Shown here: positions 5,716 through 14,753 of the stretch, piece after piece
Layout of the letters: every line of letters begins with the position of its first letter
Numbering within the stretch: the stretch's first letter is position 1
Assembly: GCA_944359365.1 (NCBI GenBank)
Contig: CALVST010000016.1
Coordinates: 1-42,733 of the forward strand
Direction: 5' to 3'
Origin: an uncultured Clostridia bacterium
GTDB taxonomy: Bacteria; Bacillota; Clostridia; Christensenellales; Borkfalkiaceae
DNA: 42,733 bases
Position numbers and translations under genes: made by a program
Notes under the pieces: generated by a model
Told to the model about the DNA's origin: nothing
Seen by the model: only the letters and a program-made list of their open reading frames with translations
The model's database searches: none

Positions 5716-7177
5716 TATCGCAAAAAAATTCAGTGCTGCATACGAGTACATGGACGGTCTCAGTGTATACGAGGTACGCAATATTGCGCGTGAAATGGGC
5801 ATCCGTTCCCCTACGACGGAGAAAAAAGGGGAGCTGATCGATCAGATCATCAGCGTGGAAGCAGGGCTGTATTCGCCCGCAGTAAAAACGAGCAATAAAG
5901 GCGCCCCGACGAAGGCGGCAAAGGTACCCGAGGCTGTCATTCGCGATATAAAAAGGCTGATCGCCGAAGGAAGGCAGATCGAACCTTATCCCGCGCCGAG
6001 CGGGGGCGGAGGCGTCAGCATAACGTTCCGCGATTCCGATCCCGCGCCTTCCGGTTACGGCGACGGCATTTACGGAGGCATTTTAGAAATGCATCCGCAG
6101 GGATACGGTTTTTTGCGCGCGGAAAATTGCGAACCCGGAAAAAAAGACGTGTTCGTTTCCGCACCCGTGATCCACAAATTCAAGCTCAAAAGCGGCGATC
6201 AGGTGCAGTGCTATGTCAAGCAGAACCGCGACAGCGGTTCGCCCGCGCTCGAACGGCTTGCGGCAGTCAACGGAAGGATGCCGTCGGGCCCCGTTGAACG
6301 CCCCGATTTCGACGACCTTACGCCGCGTTATCCCGATGAAAGGATCCTTCTCGGCGAGAGCGGAAAACTTTCTTTGCGGTGCATCGATCTGATGTGCCCG
6401 ATCGGGAAGGGACAGCGCGGGCTGATCGTTTCTCCCCCGAAGGCGGGCAAGACGACGCTTTTGAAGGATATAGCCCGCTCTATTGCGGAAGAACATACGA
6501 ATATCCACCTCATTATTCTGCTCATCGACGAGCGCCCGGAAGAGGTAACGGATATGCAGGAGAGCATTCCGCAGGCGGAGATCGTATATTCCACCTTTGA
6601 CGAGTCTGCAGAGCACCACGTCGAGGTGTCGCGCCTGATCCTCGACAGGGCAAAGCGCATTGCGGAAAGCGGCGGAGACGTCGTTATCCTGCTCGATTCG
6701 ATCACCAAGCTGACGCGCGCATATAACAACGTAGTGCCGTCTTCGGGGAAAATTTTATCGGGCGGGCTGGATCCCGCGGCGCTCGGCGGACCGAAAAAGT
6801 TTTTCGGTTCTGCGCGCAGTTTCGGCAAAGAAGGTTCTCTTACCATACTTGCAACCGCTTTGGTGGATACGGGCAGCAGGATGGACGACGTTATCTATGA
6901 AGAGTTCAAGGGCACCGGGAATATGGAGATACATCTTTCCCGCGACCTTGCCGAAAGGCGCGTGTTCCCCGCAATAGATATATATCGGTCTGGCACGCGG
7001 AAGGAAGAGCTTTTGCTCGGCGAACAGGAACTCGCCTGTTCTTATGCGATACGCCGCACCTTTGCTAAAGAGAATGCGACCGAACTGTTGTTCGAACTGA
7101 TGAAAAAGACGAAAAGCAATGAAGAGCTCGCCGCAACGGCGGGTGAATGGTCAAAAACATATAAAGCACAGAGGTAA
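5708..7177 (+). CDS. rho: transcription termination factor Rho
   Basis: This is the hexameric RNA-dependent ATPase that ends transcription at Rho-dependent sites. It has 489 residues. An N-terminal Rho_N-type helical domain (about 5-60) is followed by a Gly/Pro-rich linker and a cold-shock-like primary RNA-binding domain (about 118-185, GILEMHPQGYGFLRA). The RecA-type motor has Walker A PPKAGKTT (243-250), Walker B VVILLDSITKL, and the Q- and R-loop region with GGPKKFFGSARSFGKEGS. The length is slightly above that of E. coli Rho because of the linker. GGAGGTGAAG precedes the start. It is encoded inside an operon of metabolic genes, so its own level may feed back on the shikimate genes through termination; that is inference. 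Confidence 0.97.
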   Translation: MDDIAKKFSAAYEYMDGLSVYEVRNIAREMGIRSPTTEKKGELIDQIISVEAGLYSPAVKTSNKGAPTKAAKVPEAVIRDIKRLIAEGRQIEPYPAPSGGGGVSITFRDSDPAPSGYGDGIYGGILEMHPQGYGFLRAENCEPGKKDVFVSAPVIHKFKLKSGDQVQCYVKQNRDSGSPALERLAAVNGRMPSGPVERPDFDDLTPRYPDERILLGESGKLSLRCIDLMCPIGKGQRGLIVSPPKAGKTTLLKDIARSIAEEHTNIHLIILLIDERPEEVTDMQESIPQAEIVYSTFDESAEHHVEVSRLILDRAKRIAESGGDVVILLDSITKLTRAYNNVVPSSGKILSGGLDPAALGGPKKFFGSARSFGKEGSLTILATALVDTGSRMDDVIYEEFKGTGNMEIHLSRDLAERRVFPAIDIYRSGTRKEELLLGEQELACSYAIRRTFAKENATELLFELMKKTKSNEELAATAGEWSKTYKAQR

Positions 7178-7185
7178 CTGCAATT

Positions 7186-8148
7186 ATGGCACAGTACTAT
7201 GTAGGCATCGATTTCGGCGGCATGAGCGCTAAGGCGGGGCTTTTTGATGCCGGTTCGCGCATGATCGCCAAAGACACTGTAAAAACATCGAAAGACGACG
7301 CGTATGCGACGACGGTCGCAAAAATGGCGCAGCTTGTGAAAAAGCTCTGTCAGGACAATTCCGTCCCCCTCAACAGCGTAAAGCGGGTGGGGTTGGCGTC
7401 TCCCGGCGTTATCGACAGCAAGGAAGGCGTAGTCGTCCGTTGGGGCAATTACAGTTGGGAGGATAAACCTCTCGCAAAAGATATGAAGGCGGCGCTCGGC
7501 ATCGATGTGCGCGTGGTGAACGACGCGAATGCCGCCGCTTACGGCGAGGCTGTTTACGGCGCGGCGAAAGACTTCAAAGACAGTATTTTCATCACCCTGG
7601 GTACGGGTGTCGGCAGCGGCATCATCCTCGGAGGGAAACTCTTTGAAGGTGTTTGCGGCGCGGGCGCTGAGGCGGGGCACATGGTCATTCAGGTCGGCGG
7701 CATTCCCTGCGGCTGCGGCAGAAGGGGGTGCTTCGAACAGTACGCATCCGCATCCGCGCTCATCCGCGATACTAAGCGGGCGATGTTCGAGCATAAAGAC
7801 AGCCTCATGTGGGAGCTCGTCGGGCGCGATCCCGAAAAGGTAGACGGCAAAACGGCTTTCGCGGCATCCAAAGAAGGGGACGCTGCCGCGCAGACCGTCG
7901 TCAAAAATTACATCATGTATTTGGGTGAAGGGATACTCAACCTAGTCAGCATTTTCCGTCCCGAGGCGGTCATTCTCGGCGGCGGCGTCTGCAACGAAGG
8001 GGAATATCTCCTTGCGCCCCTGCGCAAATACGTCGCCGAGCGGCTGTATGTCGGCTGCGACAGAGTGCCGCTCACGCTCAACCGCGCGGTGCTCGGCAAC
8101 GACGCGGGCATTTACGGCGCGCTCGCGTTCGCGATGGACGAATCGTAA
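7186..8148 (+). CDS. ROK family sugar kinase (glucokinase-like)
   Basis: This 320-residue ATP-dependent sugar kinase has the phosphate-1 loop GIDFGGMSAKAG at the N-terminus. Substrate and catalytic residues lie in VVNDANAAAYGE, where the Asp is the base. The phosphate-2 loop is ITLGTGVGSGII. The ROK zinc signature CGCGRRGCFEQYAS, preceded by EAGHM, distinguishes ROK kinases from other hexokinase folds. A final adenosine motif (VILGGGVCNEG) is near the C-terminus. Most Clostridia use a ROK enzyme as glucokinase, so glucose is the likely substrate, but this cannot be proven from sequence. It lies nine bases after rho with AGAGG before the ATG. Confidence 0.93.
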   Translation: MAQYYVGIDFGGMSAKAGLFDAGSRMIAKDTVKTSKDDAYATTVAKMAQLVKKLCQDNSVPLNSVKRVGLASPGVIDSKEGVVVRWGNYSWEDKPLAKDMKAALGIDVRVVNDANAAAYGEAVYGAAKDFKDSIFITLGTGVGSGIILGGKLFEGVCGAGAEAGHMVIQVGGIPCGCGRRGCFEQYASASALIRDTKRAMFEHKDSLMWELVGRDPEKVDGKTAFAASKEGDAAAQTVVKNYIMYLGEGILNLVSIFRPEAVILGGGVCNEGEYLLAPLRKYVAERLYVGCDRVPLTLNRAVLGNDAGIYGALAFAMDES

Positions 8149-8151
8149 AAT

Positions 8152-8916
8152 ATGTTTTCAGGCAAAAAGGGCATTTCCCTCGCGCTCGGCAGCGGCGGGG
8201 CAAAGGGCTTGGCGCATATAGGCGCGCTCAAAGCGCTGGAAGAGTGCGGGCTGCGCTTTTGCGCGGTCGCGGGAACATCGATCGGCAGTATCGTCGGCGC
8301 GCTGTACGCGAAGGGGTATTCCCCGACGGATATCGCAGAGCTCTTGCGGCGTTTTGATTTGAAGGGCATGGCGCTCTCCGTGCTCGCGGCGGGCACCGTC
8401 GCGCCCGTGCGCGACGCGCTCGATTCCATGCTCGACGAAAACGTTTTTTCCGAACTGCGCCTGCCGTTCGCTGCAATCGCAACGGATGCCGACAGCGGCG
8501 AAGAAGTCGTCCTTCGTTCGGGCAAAGTTGCCGACGCGGTGCTTGCGTCTTCGGCGATGCCGCCCTTTTTTAAGGGGATACGGTTGGATGACAGGCTGTT
8601 GTGCGACGGCGCTTTTACGAACGCCGTTCCCGGCGACGTGGCAAGGGCGCTCGGCGGCGATTTCGTGATCGGCATATCCCTTTCCCCTGCGGAAAATTAT
8701 GCCTGCACGCGCTTTCTTGCAAGAAACGGCAAGGAAATAGAGTGCCGTCAGCGCGGCATCAAAAGTTGCGATTTCATGTTGGAGCCTGACCTTTCGCAAT
8801 TTTCCGCGACTGACATAACGTCTGCGGCGGTAATGTACGATATCGGTTACGAATGCGCGCACAGCCGCGCGGGCGAGCTTTTGGACGCGCTGCGCGCTCA
8901 TCATATAAAAATCTGA
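8152..8916 (+). CDS. patatin-like phospholipase family protein
   Basis: This 254-residue protein is a patatin-type serine lipid hydrolase. The oxyanion-hole glycine run is GSGGAKG (13-19). The nucleophile elbow GTSIG has Ser43, and the catalytic Asp of the dyad is Asp152 in DGAFTN. There is no signal peptide or transmembrane segment, so it acts on membrane lipids from the cytosol or is peripheral. The closest bacterial type is the RssA/YchK group, whose substrate is poorly known. It starts three bases after the ROK kinase stop without an obvious Shine-Dalgarno site, so it may depend on translational coupling. Confidence 0.92.
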   Translation: MFSGKKGISLALGSGGAKGLAHIGALKALEECGLRFCAVAGTSIGSIVGALYAKGYSPTDIAELLRRFDLKGMALSVLAAGTVAPVRDALDSMLDENVFSELRLPFAAIATDADSGEEVVLRSGKVADAVLASSAMPPFFKGIRLDDRLLCDGAFTNAVPGDVARALGGDFVIGISLSPAENYACTRFLARNGKEIECRQRGIKSCDFMLEPDLSQFSATDITSAAVMYDIGYECAHSRAGELLDALRAHHIKI

Positions 8917-8935
8917 ACAAAAGAGGCTTTTTCGA

Positions 8936-10045
8936 ATGAGCGGTAAGGATGCCGCCGTCCGCGAAGCCGCGGGCGGAAAGAAAAGCAAAAGATCGAAAAA
9001 ACTGCGCATATTGGCGCTCTGCCTTGCGGGCATACTGCTCATCTCACTCGCGCTCGTTCTTATACACTTCCTGTATTGCCCGATCAATTATCTTTGGGTA
9101 AAGTTTTCCAATCCCGATATCCCGGCGCGGCGCGAAGGGGAACTGCGCGTTCATTTTATCGACGTGGGGCAGGGCGATGCGATCGCCGCGGAACTTCCCG
9201 ACGGCAAAACCATGCTCATAGACGGCGGCGACGAAACGCACGGCGCAAAGAGCGCGCTTTTGCGTTACGCCAACGCGCTCGGCATAGATGAATTTGATTA
9301 TGTTTTGCTGACGCATCCCGATTCCGACCATGCCGGCGGCATGGACGACGTACTCAGATGTTTCGGCGCGAAAAAGGCGTTTATACCGTATTCGCGCAAT
9401 TATGCGCCCGGCTCTTCCTATGACGATTTTCTCGGCGCGCTTGCGGATGTGGGCTGCGCAACGGAAATATCGCACACATTCGGCGCAGCGCTTTCCGAAA
9501 GCGAGGAATATTTTTACTACATGATGTTCCTTTCGCCCTTCGGTCCCGGTCTTGCGGGGAGCTATTACGATATCGCCAATGCGGAAGGCGCTACCGATAC
9601 CGACGTGAACAACGCATCCGCCGTCATGTGGATGGAATATGCGGGGCGCGGTATCCTGTTTACGGGCGACATTACGTCCGAAACGGAAGAAAAACTCCTT
9701 TCCGACTATGAAGTTTTGGGCGCAGACTGTTTCAAACAGGTCTGCGAAACTTCGTGGGGCGAAAAAGTGACGCTTGCGCCCGCACTCGATTCTTTGGACT
9801 TTCTGAAAGTCGCGCATCACGGCTCGGCATATTCTACGTCGGCAGATTTTTTGGAACTTACCTCGCCCGAGGCCGCGTTTATCAGTGTGGGCGCGGGCAA
9901 CGCTTACGGGCACCCTTCGCAGGAAACGGCGGCGCGCCTTGCTGAGGCGGGCGCGGAAATATACCGAACGGACGAACTCGGCAGCATCATGCTCACGATA
10001 TGTGCCGACGGAACTTATACGATAGACTATCTCGGCCGCACATAG
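8936..10045 (+). CDS. membrane-anchored metallo-beta-lactamase-fold hydrolase, ComEC C-terminal type
   Basis: This 369-residue protein has a Lys/Arg-rich cytoplasmic tail (1-22), one transmembrane anchor (about 24-46) and an extracytoplasmic MBL domain. The domain follows the ComEC/Rec2 C-terminal pattern: HFIDVGQGDAI, LLTHPDSDHAGGM, GILFTGDI, KVAHHGSAYSTS and GHPSQET. These hold the histidines and aspartates of a two-metal site. Unlike full ComEC it lacks the competence channel domain. Stand-alone proteins of this type are common in Firmicutes, with proposed nuclease or hydrolase roles. An insertion (about 170-215) between the metal motifs is longer than usual. AGAGG precedes the ATG. aroC follows after 21 bases. 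Confidence 0.9.
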   Translation: MSGKDAAVREAAGGKKSKRSKKLRILALCLAGILLISLALVLIHFLYCPINYLWVKFSNPDIPARREGELRVHFIDVGQGDAIAAELPDGKTMLIDGGDETHGAKSALLRYANALGIDEFDYVLLTHPDSDHAGGMDDVLRCFGAKKAFIPYSRNYAPGSSYDDFLGALADVGCATEISHTFGAALSESEEYFYYMMFLSPFGPGLAGSYYDIANAEGATDTDVNNASAVMWMEYAGRGILFTGDITSETEEKLLSDYEVLGADCFKQVCETSWGEKVTLAPALDSLDFLKVAHHGSAYSTSADFLELTSPEAAFISVGAGNAYGHPSQETAARLAEAGAEIYRTDELGSIMLTICADGTYTIDYLGRT

Positions 10046-10066
10046 CGGCTTTTTCGGAGGATAAAT

Positions 10067-11200
10067 ATGTTGAAATTGACGACGGCAGGCGAATCGCACG
10101 GCAGGGCGCTCCTCGCCGTTATAGAGGGGCTGCCCTCGAACCTGACGGTGGAAAAGGAAGAGATCGACTACTACCTTGCGCTCCGCCAGAGCGGTTACGG
10201 GCGCGGCGCGCGGCAGAAGATCGAAACAGACCGCGTCGAAATTCTTACGGGCGTAAGGAACAAACTTACGCTCGGCAGTCCGCTCAGCCTGATGGTCGAA
10301 AATAAGGACTATAAAAATTGGGAAGAATATATGTCGCCCTACGGCGCCGACGTCACCAAGCGCCGCCTTACCCGCGTGCGGCCGGGGCACGCAGACCTTA
10401 CGGGGCTTTTCAAATACGACCAGACGGACGCGCGCAATATTTTGGAGCGCGCCTCTGCGAGGGAAACCGCCGTGCGCGTAGCCGCGGGCACCGTCGCGCG
10501 CATGTTCCTGCGCGAATTGGGCGTAGAGGTCGCGGGGTATGTGAAGAGCGTGGAAGGCGTATCCGACGATAAGCATTACACCTTTGAAGAGGTCAAAGCG
10601 GCGAAGTCCTCCGAATTGTTCATGCCGGACGCGGCTCTGTGCGAGTGCGCAAAAAAGCGCATCGATGAAATCAAAGAGGCAAAGGACACGGCAGGGGGCA
10701 TCATAGAACTGCGCGTAAAGGGCATGAAGAGCGGTTTCGGCAGCTGTATGTCCTATGCCGAAAAGCTGGACGCGCACCTCGCTTTTGCCGTCATGAGCGT
10801 GCAGGCAATAAAGGGCGTAGAGATCGGGCTGGGGTTTGAGGCGGCAAGGCGCCCGGGCAGCCGCGTGCACGACGAAATATACTATCAAGGCGGCTCCTTC
10901 TTCCGCAAAACGAACAATGCGGGCGGCATAGAGGGCGGCATGTCGAACGGGCAGGAGATCGTGCTCCGCGCCGCAATGAAACCTATCCCCACGCTCATGC
11001 GCGGGTTGGATACCGTCGATTTCGAAACGAAAGAGGCGTGCCGCGCGGCGACCGAGCGGAGCGACGTCTGTTCCGTTGCGGCGTGCGACGTTATTCTGGA
11101 AAGCTCCGTCTGTTTCGCGCTCGCACAGAAAATTTTGGAACGGTTGGGCGGCGACAATATGCGCGAAGTTAAAGAACGCTGGGAAAAGCTCCCGCAATAA
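10067..11200 (+). CDS. aroC: chorismate synthase
   Basis: It converts 5-enolpyruvylshikimate 3-phosphate to chorismate using reduced FMN, the last step of the shikimate pathway. The 377 residues include the three family signatures. These are GESHGRALLAVIEGLP (8-23), the Arg-rich substrate block RRLTRVRPGHADLTG followed by RASARETAVRVAAG, and the C-terminal block starting GGIEGGMSNGQ. The length is normal. GGAGG lies at the right distance before ATG 10067. It is first in the ordered aro block, with aroB 9 bases downstream. Confidence 0.97.
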   Translation: MLKLTTAGESHGRALLAVIEGLPSNLTVEKEEIDYYLALRQSGYGRGARQKIETDRVEILTGVRNKLTLGSPLSLMVENKDYKNWEEYMSPYGADVTKRRLTRVRPGHADLTGLFKYDQTDARNILERASARETAVRVAAGTVARMFLRELGVEVAGYVKSVEGVSDDKHYTFEEVKAAKSSELFMPDAALCECAKKRIDEIKEAKDTAGGIIELRVKGMKSGFGSCMSYAEKLDAHLAFAVMSVQAIKGVEIGLGFEAARRPGSRVHDEIYYQGGSFFRKTNNAGGIEGGMSNGQEIVLRAAMKPIPTLMRGLDTVDFETKEACRAATERSDVCSVAACDVILESSVCFALAQKILERLGGDNMREVKERWEKLPQ

Positions 11201-11209
11201 GGATAAAAG

Positions 11210-12265
11210 ATGCAAACGATAGAAGTTCATACAAAGTCGCGCCCGAGTACCGTTTACTGCGGCGCGGGTGCGGCGGAAAAACTCAAAACGATCATCGAGG
11301 GCAAAGACGTATTCGTTGTGACCGATTCCAATGTGTTCGGTTTATATAAAGACTTTATACAGAACACCTTCGGCTCCGCGCCCGTTTGCGTGCTCCCCGC
11401 GGGGGAGCGGCACAAAAACCGCAATTCCCTGTTTATGATCCTCGACAAAATGTTGCAGGCGCGGCTCAGGCGCAACAGCACGCTCGTTGCGTTCGGCGGC
11501 GGCGTAGTCGGAGATATGGGAGGGTTGGCGGCGTCTTTATATATGCGCGGCATTCACGCGGTGCAGGTGCCCACCACGCTTTTGGCGCAGGTGGATTCCT
11601 CCGTCGGGGGAAAAACGGCGATCGACCACCGCGGCGTAAAAAACGTGATCGGCACATTTTATCAGCCCGAATACGTCGTCTGCGATCCGATGTTTCTGAA
11701 AACTTTGCCTCCGCGCGAGATCAGGTGCGGGCTCGGCGAGATCATCAAAACGGGCGCGCTCGACGCTGAAATTTTGGATAAACTCGAACGGAATGCGGAA
11801 AGGCTTTTCGACCTTGCGTTTTTGGAAGAGATCACCGCAGACTGCGTGCGTTTCAAGGCGGGCGTGGTGGAAAAAGACGAGTGCGAGCGGAGCGGGCTGC
11901 GCAAGTGCCTGAACATGGGGCACACGACGGGGCACGCGCTCGAACTCTTTTATAAAAGGCGTTCGCACGGGGAATATGTGCTCATCGGCATGCTGCTTGA
12001 AAGCTATATAGCGGAAAAATTCGACATTTGCGCGCACGATTATGCCGAAGAGCTGCGCGCACTGATCGGAAAGGTCTTAAAGCGCGTGCCGCGCTTTGAA
12101 AATATCGCGGATGCCGCGGGCGTGGCTCTGTACGACAAGAAAAACCAAGGAGAAAACGAGGTCTCTCTCATTGTGCCAGCAAAGCGCGGTGAATTTGCCG
12201 AACTCAGGCTTACCGATGAAGACTATGTCGGTTATATCGAGGAGATCGCCGGAGGACTTGCATGA
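11210..12265 (+). CDS. aroB: 3-dehydroquinate synthase
   Basis: It cyclises DAHP to 3-dehydroquinate using NAD and a metal ion in the cytoplasm. The 351 residues show an NAD-binding N-domain (FGGGVVGDMGGLAAS) and the signature TTLLAQVDSSVGGKTAID with the catalytic Lys. The metal ligands are Glu in GLGEIIKTG and the histidines of NMGHTTGHALE and SHGEYV. AAGGAT precedes the ATG. The stop overlaps the start of aroA by four bases. Confidence 0.97.
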   Translation: MQTIEVHTKSRPSTVYCGAGAAEKLKTIIEGKDVFVVTDSNVFGLYKDFIQNTFGSAPVCVLPAGERHKNRNSLFMILDKMLQARLRRNSTLVAFGGGVVGDMGGLAASLYMRGIHAVQVPTTLLAQVDSSVGGKTAIDHRGVKNVIGTFYQPEYVVCDPMFLKTLPPREIRCGLGEIIKTGALDAEILDKLERNAERLFDLAFLEEITADCVRFKAGVVEKDECERSGLRKCLNMGHTTGHALELFYKRRSHGEYVLIGMLLESYIAEKFDICAHDYAEELRALIGKVLKRVPRFENIADAAGVALYDKKNQGENEVSLIVPAKRGEFAELRLTDEDYVGYIEEIAGGLA

Positions 12266-13500
12266 AGATATTGCCGAGAAAAAGTTTTACGGGAGAATTT
12301 GCCATTCCCGGCGATAAATCTATCACGCATCGCGCGATCATGTTCAATGCCATAGCGGAGGGCGAGGCGGATATAACGGGCGCCCTTCTCGGGGAAGACT
12401 GCCTTTCCACGGCGGCGTGTATGCGCGCGCTCGGCGCCAAGGTGGAAATAGAGGAAGGTCGCGTACACGTCTGCGGGGCGGAAACGTTGCAGGACGCTTC
12501 GCTCGACTGCGGCAACAGCGGCACGACCATGCGCCTGCTGATGGGGCTGTGTGCCGGCAAACGCGTGAGCGTTACGCTCACGGGGGATGCGTCCCTCTCC
12601 AAGCGGCCGATGGAGCGGGTGGCAAAACCTCTGCGCCTGTTCGGCGCGGATATACACACGACGCAAGGGTGCGCGCCCGTGACCGTGCGCGCGGCGAAAC
12701 TTTCGGGCAGAGAGGTAGACACGGCGTCCGCAAGCGCACAGGTCAAAAGCGCGCTGCTGCTGGCGGCGCTCGGCGCCGACGGCGAAAGTTTCGTGCACGA
12801 ATCTGTCAAAACGCGCGACCACACCGAGCGTATGCTCGCGGCGATGGGGGCAGATATCCGCGTGCTCGGCAATATGATCCGCGTGAAAAAGAGCAGGCTC
12901 AAATGCTGCGACGTGGAAGTGCCCGGCGATATTTCGAGCGCTGCCTATTTTATGGCGCTGGGCGCATTGCTCGGCGAAACGCTCTGCAAAAACGTGGGGG
13001 TGAACCCCACGCGCACGGGCATTTTGACCGTGTTCGATAAAATGGGCGTCGAATACCGCATAGAGAACGAGCGCACCGTCTGTGGCGAGCCGGTCGCGGA
13101 TATCCGCGTGAAAAAGTCCGGATTAAAAGCGATCTCTCTGACAAAAGAGATCATGCCTTCGCTCATAGACGAGCTGCCCGTCATCGCGGTGCTGTGCGCC
13201 TTTGCCGAGGGCGAAAGCGTCATTTCGGGCGCGGAAGAGCTGCGCATCAAAGAGAGCGACAGGATCAGGACGACTGCCGACATGATAAACGGATTGGGCG
13301 GCGACGTCATGACGCGCGCGGACGGATTCGTCATACGCGGCAAAAGCAGCCTTGCGGGGGGCAACGTCGATCCCTGCATGGATCACCGCATCGCGATGAG
13401 CGCGGCGGTGGCGCTGATGGCGAGCGAGAAGGGCGGCGAGATCAAGAACGCGGAATGCGTCAACATCTCGTTCCCCGGTTTTTACGATATGCTCGGCTGA
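12262..13500 (+). CDS. aroA: 3-phosphoshikimate 1-carboxyvinyltransferase (EPSP synthase)
   Basis: It transfers enolpyruvate from PEP to shikimate 3-phosphate. The 412 residues contain the substrate motif GDKSITHRAIMFNAIAEG near the N-terminus, the NSGTTMRLLMGL block, Lys/Glu residues of the PEP site in ELRIKESDRI, and the C-terminal DHRIAMS. The N-terminal residues and loop spacing resemble the Firmicute enzymes. The glyphosate-sensitivity class is not something I can settle by eye. GGAGG lies before ATG 12262, which overlaps the aroB stop. Confidence 0.97.
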   Translation: MKILPRKSFTGEFAIPGDKSITHRAIMFNAIAEGEADITGALLGEDCLSTAACMRALGAKVEIEEGRVHVCGAETLQDASLDCGNSGTTMRLLMGLCAGKRVSVTLTGDASLSKRPMERVAKPLRLFGADIHTTQGCAPVTVRAAKLSGREVDTASASAQVKSALLLAALGADGESFVHESVKTRDHTERMLAAMGADIRVLGNMIRVKKSRLKCCDVEVPGDISSAAYFMALGALLGETLCKNVGVNPTRTGILTVFDKMGVEYRIENERTVCGEPVADIRVKKSGLKAISLTKEIMPSLIDELPVIAVLCAFAEGESVISGAEELRIKESDRIRTTADMINGLGGDVMTRADGFVIRGKSSLAGGNVDPCMDHRIAMSAAVALMASEKGGEIKNAECVNISFPGFYDMLG

Positions 13501-13517
13501 ATTGCCGCAGAAAGAAG

Positions 13518-13533
13518 GCGGCGCTCGCGCCGC
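13518..13533 (+). promoter_or_regulatory. GC hairpin before aroE
   Basis: GCGGCGC (13518-13524) faces GCGCCGC (13527-13533) in the 45-base gap between aroA and aroE, just before the AGGGAG ribosome site. It may tune aroE translation or protect the downstream RNA. Confidence 0.5.
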
Positions 13534-13545
13534 AGGGAGAATTAT

Positions 13546-14340
13546 ATGCTGAAACTTGCAGTGATCGGGAAAGACGTTTCAAAATCAGACAGCGGCAGGA
13601 TGCACACCTTTATCCTGCGCGGGCTCGGCGAAGATTGCACTTACGAACACATTTCAAGCACTGCCGAAGCGTTCGACGAAAATGCGAAAAAATTGCTTTC
13701 CGAATATGACGCGTTCAACGTTACAATACCGTATAAGCTGGATATCATTCCGTATCTGAAAAGGATAGAGGGCGACGCGGTCGCGTTCGGGGCGGTCAAT
13801 ACCGTCAAAGACGGCGTAGGGTACAATACGGACGGGGAAGGCTTTGCCCTCATGCTCAAAAACAACGGCATCGAGCCTGCGGGCGAAAAAGTTTTGGTGC
13901 TCGGCGCGGGCGGCGCCGGCAGGAGCGTAGTCAAAAAATTGCTGGACGCGGGCGCGGAGGTGTATCTGTACGACCTGAAACGCGAAAGCGCCGAAGAGGT
14001 CTGCAAAGAATTTCACGGCTGCAACCTGCTCGAAAAAGTTTTGCCTGCCCCGTATTACATGATCGTGAACGTTACGGGCGTGGGGATGCACAAAACGGAA
14101 GGGCTTTCGCCCGTCGGAGAAGACATCATCGGGTGCTGCCGCGTGGCGGTGGATCTTATTTATTGGCCGCGCAAGAGCGAATTTTTACGCATCGCCGAAT
14201 CCCTCGGCAAAAAGATCGTCAACGGAGAGGGGATGCTCTTCTATCAGGCGTATTTTGCAGACTGCATTTACCTCGGGCGCCGGCCTTCCGCCAAGGAAGC
14301 GGGCGCACTGTTCGAAAAGTATATGGAGGAAAGACAATGA
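13546..14340 (+). CDS. aroE: shikimate dehydrogenase
   Basis: It reduces 3-dehydroshikimate to shikimate with NADPH. The 264-residue protein has the catalytic Lys in NVTIPYK, the Asn/Asp pair in YNTDGEGF, and the Rossmann loop LGAGGAGRSVV, followed by YDLKRES at the cofactor-selecting end. There is a conserved C-terminal GEGMLFYQA helix. The N-terminal substrate block has VIGKDVSKSDS, where the usual S-x-S reads SKSDS; this is within family variation. AGGGAGAA precedes the ATG. The stop overlaps the aroQ start. Confidence 0.95.
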   Translation: MLKLAVIGKDVSKSDSGRMHTFILRGLGEDCTYEHISSTAEAFDENAKKLLSEYDAFNVTIPYKLDIIPYLKRIEGDAVAFGAVNTVKDGVGYNTDGEGFALMLKNNGIEPAGEKVLVLGAGGAGRSVVKKLLDAGAEVYLYDLKRESAEEVCKEFHGCNLLEKVLPAPYYMIVNVTGVGMHKTEGLSPVGEDIIGCCRVAVDLIYWPRKSEFLRIAESLGKKIVNGEGMLFYQAYFADCIYLGRRPSAKEAGALFEKYMEERQ

Positions 14341-14753
14341 AACTGCTCATATTGAACGGCGTCAACCTGAACATGACGGGAGTGCGCGAAAAGTCTGTGT
14401 ACGGCAGCGAAACGCTGGACGACATCAACAGAGAGATCGAGGCATTCTGCAAAGCGCGCGGCGCCGAATGCGAATTTTTTCAGAGCAATCTGGAAGGGGA
14501 ACTGTGCACGCAGATACAGCAGTCGGATGCGGACGGCATCATACTCAACGCGGGCGCGTTCACCCATTACAGCTATGCCCTGCGCGACGCGATCGCATCC
14601 GTCAAAACGCCCGTCGTCGAAGTGCATATGTCGAACGTGCACGCGCGGGAAGAATTCCGGCATAAGTCGGTCATCTCCGAGGTATGCAAAGGCACAGTGC
14701 TCGGGTTCGGCAAAAAGAGCTATATTCTCGCGGCGGAGAGCTTTTTGATATGA
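14337..14753 (+). CDS. aroQ: type II 3-dehydroquinate dehydratase
   Basis: It dehydrates 3-dehydroquinate to 3-dehydroshikimate. The enzyme is a flavodoxin-like dodecamer of 138 residues, which is the normal size. Motifs are LNGVNLNMTGVRE, the catalytic Tyr22 in SVYGSE, NAGAFTHYSYALRDA, and EVHMSNVHAREEFRHKS with the catalytic His region. ATG 14337 overlaps the aroE stop and follows GGAGGAAAG. A longer open frame upstream lies inside aroE and is not used. Confidence 0.95.
   Translation: MKLLILNGVNLNMTGVREKSVYGSETLDDINREIEAFCKARGAECEFFQSNLEGELCTQIQQSDADGIILNAGAFTHYSYALRDAIASVKTPVVEVHMSNVHAREEFRHKSVISEVCKGTVLGFGKKSYILAAESFLI

Noticed and set aside
9044-11230. A 728-codon open frame on the minus strand across the ComEC-type gene and aroC
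   Set aside because: It lies antisense to two well-identified genes. Its translation is Arg/His/Ala-rich without domains, as expected from the codon bias of the real genes.
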